A stretch of DNA of 27,567 nt from CAYQDR01 sp964416315 (GCA_964416315.1 CAYQDR010000060.1:1-27567), one strand, 5' to 3'. Shown: positions 6,706 through 13,769, counted from the stretch's first letter. Numbers and translations are program-made. The notes: generated from the letters alone by a model not told the origin.

Positions 6706-7148
6706 GCGACCTCCCCCTCGCGCGCGCCGCCGTGCGCCTGCGCCGTCCGCCCGGCCGGCCGCGGAGCTCCCCTGCCCCGCCGGCCGAGCCGCGGAAGGCC
6801 GGACGGGGCCGGGGTGGAAGAAACCCTGGCCCGCCCGTCGCGCCCGCCAGGGACGCGGGCATTCGTGAAGCCTGTGGCTCGATTGTGGCTGCCCCGCCGC
6901 TCCTGGTGGGTCTGCACGACGCCGCCCGGGCGTTGGCGATGAGCCCGTGGGCCGTCCGCGATCTCATCGCCAGCGGCGCGCTCACGCCCGTCATGGTCCC
7001 CTGCCCGCCCGACCGCCGCGGCCGCCGGGCGGCAGGGGTCATCCGCAAGACGTTCTTGGCCTACTCGGACCTCGCCGCCTTCGTGCGCGCGCTTCCGCGG
7101 ACCGAGCGGCGTTGGAGTGCGCCCGACTCCGCCCGGAGGCGCCCGTGA
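6702..7148 (+). CDS. HTH_17-type DNA-binding protein with basic, disordered N-terminus
   Basis: 148 residues. The first 60 are Arg/Pro/Ala-rich and probably disordered. Residues about 68-132 (LVGLHDAARALAMSPWAVRDLIASGAL, then FLAYSDLAAFVRALP) form a helix-turn-helix of the excisionase/MerR-like group, ending with the residue pattern usual for HTH_17 (a Tyr-x-x-x-Asp-Leu strand to helix). The start is GTG at 6702 in a GTGA overlap. This is the second protein of this kind in the element, so one may be the excisionase and the other a regulator or small terminase-like factor. Confidence 0.6.
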   Translation: MSDLPLARAAVRLRRPPGRPRSSPAPPAEPRKAGRGRGGRNPGPPVAPARDAGIREACGSIVAAPPLLVGLHDAARALAMSPWAVRDLIASGALTPVMVPCPPDRRGRRAAGVIRKTFLAYSDLAAFVRALPRTERRWSAPDSARRRP

Positions 7149-7333
7149 CGGTCCGTCCAGAAGCCGTCGTGGTCCTGCTGCTTTCAGCCGCCGACGACGT
7201 CGCCGCCGCGCTTCGTCACCCACTCCCTTCGCCCGCCGCAGAGGGCCTGATCCGCGCGCACGCGCGAATCGCCCGCGCGCTCCAGTCGGTCGTCGCGCCG
7301 TCCGCGGAAGCCGTCGGGAACCCGGCGCCATGA
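7145..7333 (+). CDS. Small hypothetical protein
   Basis: 62 residues from GTG 7145, in GTGA overlap with the preceding gene, ending in an ATGA overlap with the next. It is alanine-rich and helical (VVVLLLSAADDVAAALRHP). The hydrophobic N-terminal stretch is too short and broken for a sure membrane segment. No family recognised. Confidence 0.45.
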   Translation: MTVRPEAVVVLLLSAADDVAAALRHPLPSPAAEGLIRAHARIARALQSVVAPSAEAVGNPAP

Positions 7334-7737
7334 GCGGCAAGTGTCGGCTTCGGGGTGGGCTCGTCCGCGTTCTGCCCGACCATCGCACAGCGCTCGGGCA
7401 AGCGTTGCGCCGCGAGTACCGGGCCATCGTGGGCGGGCTCGGTCTCGACGGCGATCCGCTCCTCTTGCGCGAAGCGTCCCGCGTCGCTCTGCTCGCCGTC
7501 CGCGCCCGGGAGTCGGCGCGCGCCTGGGCCGAGGTGGTCGAGCGCCGCCGGGCGGGCCGAGGCCGTCGCCCGTCACCTCGCGTCGTGGAGCGGGCCGCCC
7601 GCCGGGCGGGCCTCGACGATCAGAGCGCGGCGCAGGCCCTCGAGAAGCTCCGGGCCCTGGCCGCTCGCGCCGGCGCCGGCGACTTGAACAGCCAGCTCGC
7701 CGCGTGGGCACGGGAGCAGCCCGGGGCGCCGCGATGA
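7330..7737 (+). CDS. Hypothetical protein, candidate small terminase by position
   Basis: A 135-residue, arginine-rich helical protein from ATG 7330. The C-terminal half (VVERAARRAGLDDQSAAQALEKLRALAARAG) could be a helix-turn-helix plus oligomerisation helix. It lies two genes upstream of the large terminase, within the usual distance of a small terminase subunit, and has about the right length. There is no diagnostic motif, so the small-terminase call is positional inference only. Confidence 0.45.
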   Translation: MSGKCRLRGGLVRVLPDHRTALGQALRREYRAIVGGLGLDGDPLLLREASRVALLAVRARESARAWAEVVERRRAGRGRRPSPRVVERAARRAGLDDQSAAQALEKLRALAARAGAGDLNSQLAAWAREQPGAPR

Positions 7738-8192
7738 CGGTCAGGCTCCCGCTCCGCCAGGACCCGACGGACGATCCCCTCCACGGGACAGAACTGGCGA
7801 CCGTCCCGGCGCCGTACCACCTGCGCCTGGGCCGCGACCGGCGGGTGCGGCTGGGCCGCTGGCGGGCCGGCTCGCATCGGTCGTGGTTCCGCGCGGCCCG
7901 GATGCTGTCGCCGTCCGCGACGTGGGCGCCGGCCTGGCTGGCCGGGCAGCTCGGCGTGACGGGTCGCTGGGCCACGGATCTCTCGCTCGTCCTCGGGCCG
8001 CTGGTCATCCGCATGTGGCGGGTGTGGCGGCCGTCGCCGGAGGAGGTCGCGCGGCACGTGGCCGAGCTGGAGGCGGTCGAGGTCGAGGCGTGGGCGGAAG
8101 CGCAGGGGATCATCCTCTGCCGCGCCTGCCGCGAGGCCCGACGCCGGGCGTGCCCGCACCCGGACTCCCCACTGTGCGAGCGGATGCCATGA
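7734..8192 (+). CDS. Hypothetical protein with Cys/His cluster, next to terminase
   Basis: A 152-residue frame in ATGA overlaps with both neighbours. Residues 1-60 are basic; a Trp-rich middle follows (WAPAWLAGQLGVTGRWATDL). The C-terminus carries a Cys/His cluster (CRACREARRRACPHPDSPLC) that could bind zinc. Close coupling to the terminase gene suggests a DNA-binding packaging partner, but no family is recognised. Confidence 0.5.
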   Translation: MTVRLPLRQDPTDDPLHGTELATVPAPYHLRLGRDRRVRLGRWRAGSHRSWFRAARMLSPSATWAPAWLAGQLGVTGRWATDLSLVLGPLVIRMWRVWRPSPEEVARHVAELEAVEVEAWAEAQGIILCRACREARRRACPHPDSPLCERMP

Positions 8193-9694
8193 GGGCGCGG
8201 GTCGCGAGGACGGCGACAACCGACCTGGCCCACTGGCGCGGTAACCGGATGCGATTCCGTCGCGAAGCCATCCTGCTCGAAGACGGCCGACCCTTCGGCG
8301 AGGTGGTGGAGCCGTGGCAGGCGGAGGACTTCCGGGCGCTCGACGACCCGCGGCACCGGCACGCCTACATGGAGCGCCCCCGCGGGCACAGCAAGACCGG
8401 CGACCTCGGGACCGAGGCCGTCACGGAGCTCGTGCTCGGCCGGCCAGGATCTCAGCTCTACTGCGCCGCCGCGGACGAAGATCAAGCGGCGCTGCTCCAC
8501 GCCGACGTGCGCGGCAAGTTCGAACGCTCGCCGATCCTCCGGCCGCTCGTCAAGGTCACGCGACGCGACATCACGGTGAAGGCGACCGGCTCGCGCCTGA
8601 CGGTGCTGGCGGCCGACGCGCCGAGCGCCTACGGGCTGCGGCCGGACTGGATCGCAGTCGATGAGCTGGCGGAGTGGCGCCGGCGCGAGCTCTGGGACTC
8701 GCTGTGGACCGCGACGGGCAAGCGCCGGTCCTGCCGGATGCTCGTCATCTCGACCGCGGGCTGGGACCGGACCGGTATCGCGTGGGAGGTGCGCCAGATC
8801 GCGGAGCGCGAGGGCAACTGGTACTTCAGCCCGCGCGGCCAGTGCGCGTCCTGGATTGATCCCGCGTGGCTGGAGCAGCAACGACGCACGCTACCGGCCC
8901 ACGTCTTCGTCCGGCTCCACGAGTCGCGCTGGGTGGAGGGCGCCGGCGCCTTCCTGACGAGCGCCGAGGTCGAGCGGATCTTCGTCGAGGCGCTGCCCGA
9001 AGGCACGGGCCCTCGCGCGATCGGCCTGGACCTCGGGCTCGCGCGCGATCGGAGCGCCCTCGCCGTGGTCCGCGTGGACGCGGAGACGGGGCTCGTCGTG
9101 GTCGAGGCGCTCGTCACCTGGGCGCCGCGCCGCGGCGAGCGGGTGGACTTCCAGGAGGTCGAGTCGGAGGTCGCGCGGCTGGCCGCGTCGGTCCGGGCGC
9201 CCGTCGTCTTCGACCCGTGGCAAGCGGTGCTGATGGGCCAGCGGCTCCAGGCGGCCGGCGTGGAGACCGTCGAGTACGCCTTCACCGCGGACGGCCGGCG
9301 CCGGCTCTTCGGGACGCTGCTCGACCTGATCCGCACCGGGCGCCTCCGGGCGCGCGAGCACGAGGATCTCCGGCGCGAATTGCTCGGCCTGGAGGTGCAG
9401 GAGACCGGGAGCGGCTGGCGCGTGGACCACCGCGTCGGCCTGCACGATGACCACGTGGTCGCCGTCGCGCTGGCGATCGCCGGGCTCATGCAGACCACCG
9501 CGCCCGTGGACACGGCGATGCGCCGCGAGGAGTACGAGAACATCCGCCGCGCGTTGCCGGCGCTCGGCCTGGCCCGGCTGCCGGCCGGCGTCGAGCCGGA
9601 GGGATACGATCCCTGGTCTAACTACGTCGGTGACGATGATGACGAGATCCGGGGCACGCGGTACCCCAACCAGTTCAACCAGTGGGTGAGGTGA
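8189..9694 (+). CDS. Phage terminase large subunit (TerL)
   Basis: A 501-residue protein of normal length for TerL. The ATPase half has an atypical Walker A, RPRGHSKT (63-70), a Walker B WIAVDEL (154-160, D158/E159) and the coupling-type motif LVISTAG (185-191). The nuclease half has an RNase H-like fold with acidic residues at D281 (IGLDLG), D342 (VVFDPWQ) and D420/D421 (LHDDHVVAVALAI). Both activities needed to translocate and cut DNA therefore look intact. The start is ATG at 8189 in an ATGA overlap. No portal gene follows, where a complete phage would carry one. The packaged DNA and the capsid donor are unknown. Confidence 0.88.
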   Translation: MRARVARTATTDLAHWRGNRMRFRREAILLEDGRPFGEVVEPWQAEDFRALDDPRHRHAYMERPRGHSKTGDLGTEAVTELVLGRPGSQLYCAAADEDQAALLHADVRGKFERSPILRPLVKVTRRDITVKATGSRLTVLAADAPSAYGLRPDWIAVDELAEWRRRELWDSLWTATGKRRSCRMLVISTAGWDRTGIAWEVRQIAEREGNWYFSPRGQCASWIDPAWLEQQRRTLPAHVFVRLHESRWVEGAGAFLTSAEVERIFVEALPEGTGPRAIGLDLGLARDRSALAVVRVDAETGLVVVEALVTWAPRRGERVDFQEVESEVARLAASVRAPVVFDPWQAVLMGQRLQAAGVETVEYAFTADGRRRLFGTLLDLIRTGRLRAREHEDLRRELLGLEVQETGSGWRVDHRVGLHDDHVVAVALAIAGLMQTTAPVDTAMRREEYENIRRALPALGLARLPAGVEPEGYDPWSNYVGDDDDEIRGTRYPNQFNQWVR

Positions 9695-9858
9695 TGACGA
9701 CGCCCACCGTCCCGACGCCCGCGGTTCCGGCGGGAGCTTCAGCGGCCGCCCGGGTGACGGCCGTCAACCGCCTCGCGGCCCGCCGGGATTCACCAGTCCC
9801 GCGAAGCGGATCACCCGACTCCGAAGACTTCCCCACACACTCACGCGAGAAGGAGTAA
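9694..9858 (+). CDS. 54-residue peptide between TerL and the next gene
   Basis: ATG 9694 overlaps the TerL stop (TGATG arrangement), and the frame stays open for 54 codons to TAA at 9856-9858. It is Pro/Ala/Thr-rich at the start and polar at the end. Its last codons (GAG AAG GAG) also form the ribosome binding site for the gene at 9862. The product is unrecognised and could be a coupling reading frame rather than a functional protein. Confidence 0.4.
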   Translation: MTTPTVPTPAVPAGASAAARVTAVNRLAARRDSPVPRSGSPDSEDFPTHSREKE

Positions 9859-9861
9859 CCG

Positions 9862-10404
9862 ATGACTGACAAAGACTACGGGAAAGTGTACCGCGCCCTC
9901 CGGGGCGAACCGTCGGACGAGGAGTTGCAGGAAGCCGCCCGCCGCGACCGGGAGATGTTCGAGGCGCGCGAGCGCGAGCGTCGCGCGGCCGAGCGGCCGA
10001 TCCCGCTGGCCGTGTACGATCGCGCTCTGCGGGCGGTCGGCGTCGAGCCGCCCGACCGGAGCACCGCGACGATCCACGCGCGGATGAAGTTGTACGGGGC
10101 GATCACCGAGCGCCTCGCGCCCGCGCCGGCGGGGACGGCATCGTACGACCGGACCGACCCGACGCTCCGGTTGGGGGTCGCGCTCGAGCACCTCGAGTCG
10201 GTCCACACGATGCGGCTGCTGGACGAAGTCGAGACCGCCGTGGAGGGGGAGGCCCAGCGGGGGGCGGGAGAGCGGAGCACCACGAAAGCCCGCGAGCGGT
10301 CGCTCGACGAGCTGCGGAACGATCCGGCGCTCCCCGAGTCGGCGCGAACGCTGATCGAAACCGCCCGGGCCGCCCAGGCCGCGCGCGCAAGGGGGACACG
10401 ATGA
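9862..10404 (+). CDS. Hypothetical helical protein after TerL
   Basis: 180 residues from ATG 9862 with GAGAAGGAG upstream. Highly charged and helical (ELQEAARRDREMFEARERERRAA), then a more globular middle (IHARMKLYGAITERLAPAP). It occupies the place where a portal gene would be in a tailed phage, but it is far too short and shows no portal motif. No family recognised. Confidence 0.6.
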   Translation: MTDKDYGKVYRALRGEPSDEELQEAARRDREMFEARERERRAAERPIPLAVYDRALRAVGVEPPDRSTATIHARMKLYGAITERLAPAPAGTASYDRTDPTLRLGVALEHLESVHTMRLLDEVETAVEGEAQRGAGERSTTKARERSLDELRNDPALPESARTLIETARAAQAARARGTR

Positions 10405-11018
10405 ACGCGAACGCGACCTCGACGACCGAGACGGCCGCCGAGATCCACGCGGTGGCCGCGGCGATCGACGCCCTCCGGCGGCGCACGCGCGGGTGGCTGG
10501 AAGGGGACGCCGGAATGACGGCGGAGGAGGCCCGGGCCGCGCTCGTGTACGGCTTCCCCTCAGCCGAAGCCATTCTGGCGTCGAAGTTGGACCACGCCCA
10601 GGCCGTGGCGACGGAGTTCGAGTCGGCCCTGGCCGACGCCCGGGCGCGGCTCGCCGCGTCGCCCCCGCCCCTTCGGGACACGCCGGCCCCGCGGGACCTC
10701 GCCGAGCTGAAGCAGCGCGAAGTCGAGGAGTTGGCCGCTCGTGACGTGGCGCACGCCCGCATGGAGCTCACCAAAGCCGTCGAGCAGGCGGGGCCGCTCG
10801 AGCCGCTGCTGCAGGCCGGCGTCCCGCGCTTCGCGGGCGTCCTGATCGCGGCGTGGCGAGACCTGGTCGCCGAGCGCCAGGCCGCCGAGGTTGCGAGGAT
10901 CGAGGCGGGGCTCGCCGAGCTGCGCAACGAGCAGCACGCGCTCCGCGAGCTGGCGGGGCGCTGGGGCGTCACCGTCCCCGAGCTCCCGCGGGTGCCCGGA
11001 CTCACGGCCGGGCGATGA
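10401..11018 (+). CDS. Hypothetical coiled-coil protein
   Basis: 205 residues in ATGA overlap with both neighbours. Two long helical regions (about 60-125 and 145-190; AEVARIEAGLAELRNEQHAL) suggest a coiled coil. A scaffolding-like role would fit such a sequence, but no capsid gene is seen to need one. No family recognised. Confidence 0.6.
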   Translation: MNANATSTTETAAEIHAVAAAIDALRRRTRGWLEGDAGMTAEEARAALVYGFPSAEAILASKLDHAQAVATEFESALADARARLAASPPPLRDTPAPRDLAELKQREVEELAARDVAHARMELTKAVEQAGPLEPLLQAGVPRFAGVLIAAWRDLVAERQAAEVARIEAGLAELRNEQHALRELAGRWGVTVPELPRVPGLTAGR

Positions 11019-11293
11019 CGGCGGCGGGACCGGACGATCCGCGCGACGCGCCGCCGGAGCCGGTGGGCGTGCAGGATCGCCCCTGCGTGGTCCTCGAGCC
11101 CGGGGACTCGCTCGACCAGGCGCTCCGCGAGTTCCGGCGGCGGTGCGAGAAGGCGGGGATCCGATCTGAAGTGAAGCGCCGCCAGCACGCGCGCTCCCCG
11201 GGCGAGCGGCGGCGGATGAAGGGGCGCGTCGCCCGGGCCCGGGCCCGTCGGCGGGCGCGGCGGGCCGCGCGCCACGCGGGGGTCGAGGACTGA
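11015..11293 (+). CDS. Ribosomal protein bS21 homologue encoded on the element
   Basis: 92 residues. After a 25-residue acidic/proline-rich extension, residues about 26-85 follow the bS21 pattern: LEPGDSLDQALREFRRRCEK, AGIRSEVKRRQ, then a basic helix (SPGERRRMKGRVARARARRR). Compared from memory with Escherichia coli bS21 (the segment ALRRFKRSCEKAG and EVRRRE), the match runs through the most conserved stretch. bS21 sits near the 3' end of 16S rRNA on the small subunit and assists initiation. Phage-borne bS21 genes are known from large tailed phages; here the gene is inside a small element between a coiled-coil gene and a hypothetical gene. A role in biasing host ribosomes is inference. Confidence 0.85.
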   Translation: MTAAGPDDPRDAPPEPVGVQDRPCVVLEPGDSLDQALREFRRRCEKAGIRSEVKRRQHARSPGERRRMKGRVARARARRRARRAARHAGVED

Positions 11294-11295
11294 CC

Positions 11296-11670
11296 GTGTC
11301 TGACGCCGACCTCGACAGGTACAGCCGGGCCGCGGTCTCCTGGCTCCGAGACCTGGGCATCGCCGAGGACGAGGTCCTCGGCGTCCTGCGGGCGGGCGCG
11401 CTCCTGCGGGGCGCCCTGGAGGAGACCGCGGAGGCCCAGCAGTTCCGCGCGTGGCTCGAGACGGTCCCGGCTGGGGTTCCCGACCCCAGCCTGCCGTTGA
11501 CGCGATATCTGCGGACGGCCCGGCAGCACCTCGCGGTCATCGTGGCGTGGTGGAGCAAAGCGGAGGATCTCATGCGCGGGGATCAGCCCGTCCTGGGCGC
11601 ACTGTGGGCGAGCCTGGACCGCGTCGAAGGCGAGCGCCTCGCCGAGCGGGTGCTGGTGGAGAGCGCCTGA
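11296..11670 (+). CDS. Hypothetical helical protein
   Basis: 124 residues from GTG 11296, 2 bases after the bS21 stop. Acidic and helical (SRAAVSWLRDLGIAEDEVLG; RYLRTARQHLAVIVAWWSKA). No recognised family. Its position next to bS21 suggests shared expression. Confidence 0.55.
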   Translation: MSDADLDRYSRAAVSWLRDLGIAEDEVLGVLRAGALLRGALEETAEAQQFRAWLETVPAGVPDPSLPLTRYLRTARQHLAVIVAWWSKAEDLMRGDQPVLGALWASLDRVEGERLAERVLVESA

Positions 11671-11671
11671 G

Positions 11672-11827
11672 ATGGGGACCGCGCGGATCTCCCGCCCGTC
11701 GAACCGATGGCCCGGCGCGGGTCGGCGCGCGGTCGCGTGCCTCGGGTGTGGCCGCCCGTTCCCGAGCGCCCAGAAGGACGAGCGGATCTGCCCGGGGTGC
11801 AAGGAGTCGGCGCTGTGGCGCGCGTGA
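11672..11827 (+). CDS. Zinc-ribbon miniprotein
   Basis: 51 residues from ATG 11672, one base after the previous stop. A basic N-terminus is followed by CLGCGRPFPSAQKDERICPG then C, giving CxxC-x14-CxxC, a compact zinc ribbon. Ends in a GTGA overlap with a second zinc-ribbon miniprotein. It may bind nucleic acid. Confidence 0.6.
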   Translation: MGTARISRPSNRWPGAGRRAVACLGCGRPFPSAQKDERICPGCKESALWRA

Positions 11828-11946
11828 CGACGCCGTGGGCCTGGGCGCCGCCGGTGCTCTGGGAATGCTTGCGGTGCTCCGCGAAGTTCCTGACACGCGA
11901 CGCGCAGCCGACGTGCCCCGTCTGCCGGTACACCGAGGGGTCATGA
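11824..11946 (+). CDS. Rubredoxin-like zinc-ribbon miniprotein
   Basis: 40 residues from GTG 11824. WECLRCSAKF followed by CPVCRY gives the knuckle pair of a rubredoxin-like or zinc-ribbon fold. It overlaps both neighbours (GTGA upstream, ATGA downstream). Too short for a family call. Confidence 0.55.
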   Translation: MTTPWAWAPPVLWECLRCSAKFLTRDAQPTCPVCRYTEGS

Positions 11947-12221
11947 ACACCGCGAAGAAAGGGCGTCGGCTCGAGTACCGCTCCCGCGCGCTCCTCGAGT
12001 CGCTCGGCTACACCGTGATCCGGGCCGCGGCGAGCAAGGGGGACTGGGATCTCGTCGCGTACTCGGCCACCGGCTGGGTGCTCATCCAGGTGAAGGCCGG
12101 CCGGCCGCCGAGCCCCGCGGAGCGCGAGGCCCTGGCCGAGAGCCCGCGCCCTCCCGCGTGCCGCCGGCTGGTCCACGTGTGGCGGCCCCGCCAGCGCCTC
12201 CCGGACGTCCAGGAGCTCTAA
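11943..12221 (+). CDS. Hjc/VRR-like PD-(D/E)XK nuclease
   Basis: 92 residues. KGRRLEYRSRALLESLGYTV, then SKGDWDLVAYS and WVLIQVKAG, match the Holliday-junction-resolvase-like nuclease core: an N-terminal Glu (E12), the Asp in GDWDLV and the QVK (E/Q-x-K) strand. The usual acidic residue before the lysine is Gln here, as in some family members. Cleavage of branched DNA before packaging or during replication would fit the terminase and ATPase in the same element. It could also be a restriction-type nuclease of unknown target. Confidence 0.72.
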   Translation: MNTAKKGRRLEYRSRALLESLGYTVIRAAASKGDWDLVAYSATGWVLIQVKAGRPPSPAEREALAESPRPPACRRLVHVWRPRQRLPDVQEL

Positions 12222-12225
12222 CCCC

Positions 12226-12534
12226 GTGGCTCCCCCTCTCCCGACGCCCGAACCGCGCCCTCAGGCCGCACGTGCGGGCTACGCGGCCTCCGGGGTAGAC
12301 TGCCCGGGACGGTGCCCGGGGTGCGGCGGCCCGCTCCCGGGGGGCCGGACGGCGTGCTCGGGGCGGTGCCGCGCCACGCTGAGCCGGGTGCGGCGGGCGG
12401 CGAAGCAAGCGGAGGCCCTGGCCGCCCGGGACCAGCAAGTCCGCGCGCTGCTCGCGGAGGCGCTCCGGCTGCTCGACGAGGGGAGACCCGAGATAGAGGC
12501 CCCACTCCTCGCGTGCGGTCCTGGAGGCGCGTAG
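12226..12534 (+). CDS. Zinc-ribbon protein with helical tail
   Basis: 102 residues from GTG 12226. CPGRCPGCGGPLPGG then CSGRC gives a CxxC plus CxxxC zinc knuckle resembling DUF2116-type ribbons, followed by a charged helix (RVRRAAKQAEALAARDQQVR). No ribosome binding site is obvious at the GTG, so the start may be further in. The third zinc-ribbon product within 900 bases. Confidence 0.5.
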   Translation: MAPPLPTPEPRPQAARAGYAASGVDCPGRCPGCGGPLPGGRTACSGRCRATLSRVRRAAKQAEALAARDQQVRALLAEALRLLDEGRPEIEAPLLACGPGGA

Positions 12535-12537
12535 GCG

Positions 12538-12678
12538 ATGCCAGGGCATCTCACGGCGGCCCGGAACGGCCCGGAGGACGGATCGGGGCCTCCGCGGGCC
12601 TCGGCCCGGCCCCTGGCCCGCGCGGTCCTGCGGGCGCCTGGGGGCTCCTGGCGGCCCGGGGGGCTCGATTCCGCTTGA
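12538..12678 (+). CDS. Possible 46-residue peptide
   Basis: ATG 12538 lies 3 bases after the previous stop, and the frame runs to TGA inside the -35 box of the next promoter. The composition (Ala, Arg, Pro, Gly) is what random GC-rich DNA would give, so it may not be a gene. It otherwise fills a 168-base gap that contains only GC-rich short palindromes. Confidence 0.25.
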   Translation: MPGHLTAARNGPEDGSGPPRASARPLARAVLRAPGGSWRPGGLDSA

Positions 12679-12704
12679 CACGGGTCATGACAAGGAGTCA
12701 TAAT
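12675..12704 (+). promoter_or_regulatory. Promoter and likely operator overlapping the XRE gene start
   Basis: TTGACA (12675-12680) and CATAAT (12699-12704) are 18 bases apart (TCATAA at 17 also fits). The -10 overlaps the ATG at 12703. Two inverted repeats sit between: GTCATGAC (12684-12691) and ATGAC-AAGGA-GTCAT (12687-12701), the latter bracketing the AAGGAG ribosome binding site. This suggests self-repression by the XRE protein. Confidence 0.5.
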
Positions 12705-12900
12705 GCCGGGCAAGATGGCGAAGGCGATTCGGGCGCGGCGCGCAGCCAAGGGCTGGACCCAGGAAGAGCTGGCGAAGCGGCTCAAGGTGGACCAGTCCTA
12801 CGTGACGCTCCTTGAACAGGGGAAGCGGACGCCGTCGCTCGCCACCCTCCGCCGCCTCGCCAAGGCCCTCGGGGTACCGCTGACGGAGCTGCTCGGGTGA
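12703..12900 (+). CDS. XRE-family helix-turn-helix regulator
   Basis: 65 residues, essentially one Cro/C1-type domain: IRARRAAKGWTQEELAKRLK then QSYVTLLEQGKRTPSLATLR and a C-terminal helix (LAKALGVPLTELLG). Start ATG 12703 has AAGGAG 5 bases upstream; a second in-frame ATG at 12715 would also give a complete domain and matters because the predicted promoter -10 overlaps the first ATG. It is followed by a GTGA overlap with the next gene. Likely a repressor of the element or of its own promoter. Confidence 0.85.
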   Translation: MPGKMAKAIRARRAAKGWTQEELAKRLKVDQSYVTLLEQGKRTPSLATLRRLAKALGVPLTELLG

Positions 12901-13208
12901 CGGACCCGACCTTCGCCCCCGAGGCGTGGCGCCGAGCCGTGGAGGCCGCCGGCGCGCGCTTCCGCGGGCTCCAAGCCCGACGCGATCGCCCCCCGCTCCT
13001 GCTGTTCGACGACCCCGCGACGGGCTCGACGCTGACGGTGGACGTGGCGGCGCTCGTGACGGAGGCGGTCCGCGCCCGGCTCGGCGAGCGGCCCGAGGCC
13101 GTCGTCCTGGGCGTCGTGGGGGCGCGCGTCGTGGAGCAGCTCGACCGGCTGGCCGGGGCGGTGGAGGGGGTCGCCCAGCAGCTCGGCCGCCGGGACGCGC
13201 CCCCGTAG
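12897..13208 (+). CDS. Hypothetical protein coupled to the XRE regulator
   Basis: 103 residues, GTG start overlapping the XRE stop. Mixed alpha/beta (LLLFDDPATGSTLTVDVAAL) with a C-terminal helix. Being coupled to a XRE gene it could be a toxin- or antirepressor-like partner, but no motif supports that. No family recognised. Confidence 0.5.
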   Translation: MTDPTFAPEAWRRAVEAAGARFRGLQARRDRPPLLLFDDPATGSTLTVDVAALVTEAVRARLGERPEAVVLGVVGARVVEQLDRLAGAVEGVAQQLGRRDAPP

Positions 13209-13282
13209 GCGCAGAAGCGCCCCGCGCGCGCTGGGAACGCGCCGGGGCGATGGCCCATCGGGCTCACGGAGAACGAGAGACG

Positions 13283-13684
13283 ATGAGCACCTCCAGCGTA
13301 GCACACGCCGACCCCCTCGGCGGCGCGCGCCTGATCGCCGCCGTCCACGGGCTGAAGTGCGTCACGCCCCGGCGGCGCATCCCCGTCACGATCACGCCCT
13401 ACGAGCTGCGCGTGGCCCCCGCCGATCGGCGCCACGGCACCCGGCGGTACGGCCGGGACGCGAAGGCCGCCGTGGTCACAATCGTCGAGAACGACGAGTG
13501 GGCACGGTGTCCCGCGTTGGCTCGTGCGGGCGGAGCGGGAGATCAACGCCGCGCACGTCGAGAGCCTCGACGCCGCGCGCGCGATCGCGGATGCCTGCCA
13601 CGCGCGGCGCTACCAGGACCGCCGGCACCCGCTGCCGGAGCTCCCGTGGCAGGCGCCCGACGACGCCGTCGCCGTCGGCGCTGA
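13283..13684 (+). CDS. Hypothetical protein, probably frameshifted (5' part)
   Basis: From ATG 13283 the frame reads as ordinary protein (LIAAVHGLKCVTPRRRIPVT; YELRVAP; AAVVTIVENDEWAR) up to about 13505. After that it becomes Arg/Ala/Gly low-complexity sequence typical of a wrong frame. The natural continuation (VPRWLVRAEREINAAHVESL) lies in the +1 frame. A one-base shift at GGTGTC (13506-13511) would join the two into a protein of about 161 residues ending at 13769. The frame as it stands runs to 13684. Confidence 0.45.
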   Translation: MSTSSVAHADPLGGARLIAAVHGLKCVTPRRRIPVTITPYELRVAPADRRHGTRRYGRDAKAAVVTIVENDEWARCPALARAGGAGDQRRARREPRRRARDRGCLPRAALPGPPAPAAGAPVAGARRRRRRRR

Positions 13685-13769
13685 CGTGGTTTCGGCCGGC
13701 GAGGGCCCCCGCTGGGCGGAGTACAACCGCAAGATGAACGACCTCCTGATGCGCGGGGTCCTGGCGTGA
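13524..13769 (+). CDS. Hypothetical protein (3' part of the same gene, or separate)
   Basis: 81 residues from GTG 13524 if read alone: VRAEREINAAHVESLDAARA, then a Pro/Trp-containing loop, then EYNRKMNDLLMRGVL. No ribosome binding site is visible at the GTG, and sensible sequence continues upstream of it (VPRWL), which supports a frameshifted gene rather than two genes. It ends with a GTGA, 64 bases before the integrase start; a 22-codon frame (13766-13834) bridges the gap. No family recognised. Confidence 0.5.
   Translation: MRAEREINAAHVESLDAARAIADACHARRYQDRRHPLPELPWQAPDDAVAVGADVVSAGEGPRWAEYNRKMNDLLMRGVLA

Noticed and set aside
7184..8881. Long minus-strand frame opposite the terminase region
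   Set aside because: Composition is low-complexity (Arg, Ala, Pro), and it is antisense to TerL and its neighbours, which have clear motifs and coupled starts.
9862..11018. Portal, protease or capsid proteins after TerL
   Set aside because: Both genes are short and coiled-coil-like, without the length or motifs of these families; structure prediction could still change this.
13209..13282. GC-rich palindromic stretch as an intrinsic terminator
   Set aside because: The pairing around CGCCCC/GGGGCG is imperfect and there is no T run; any GC-rich stretch here would give similar pairing.
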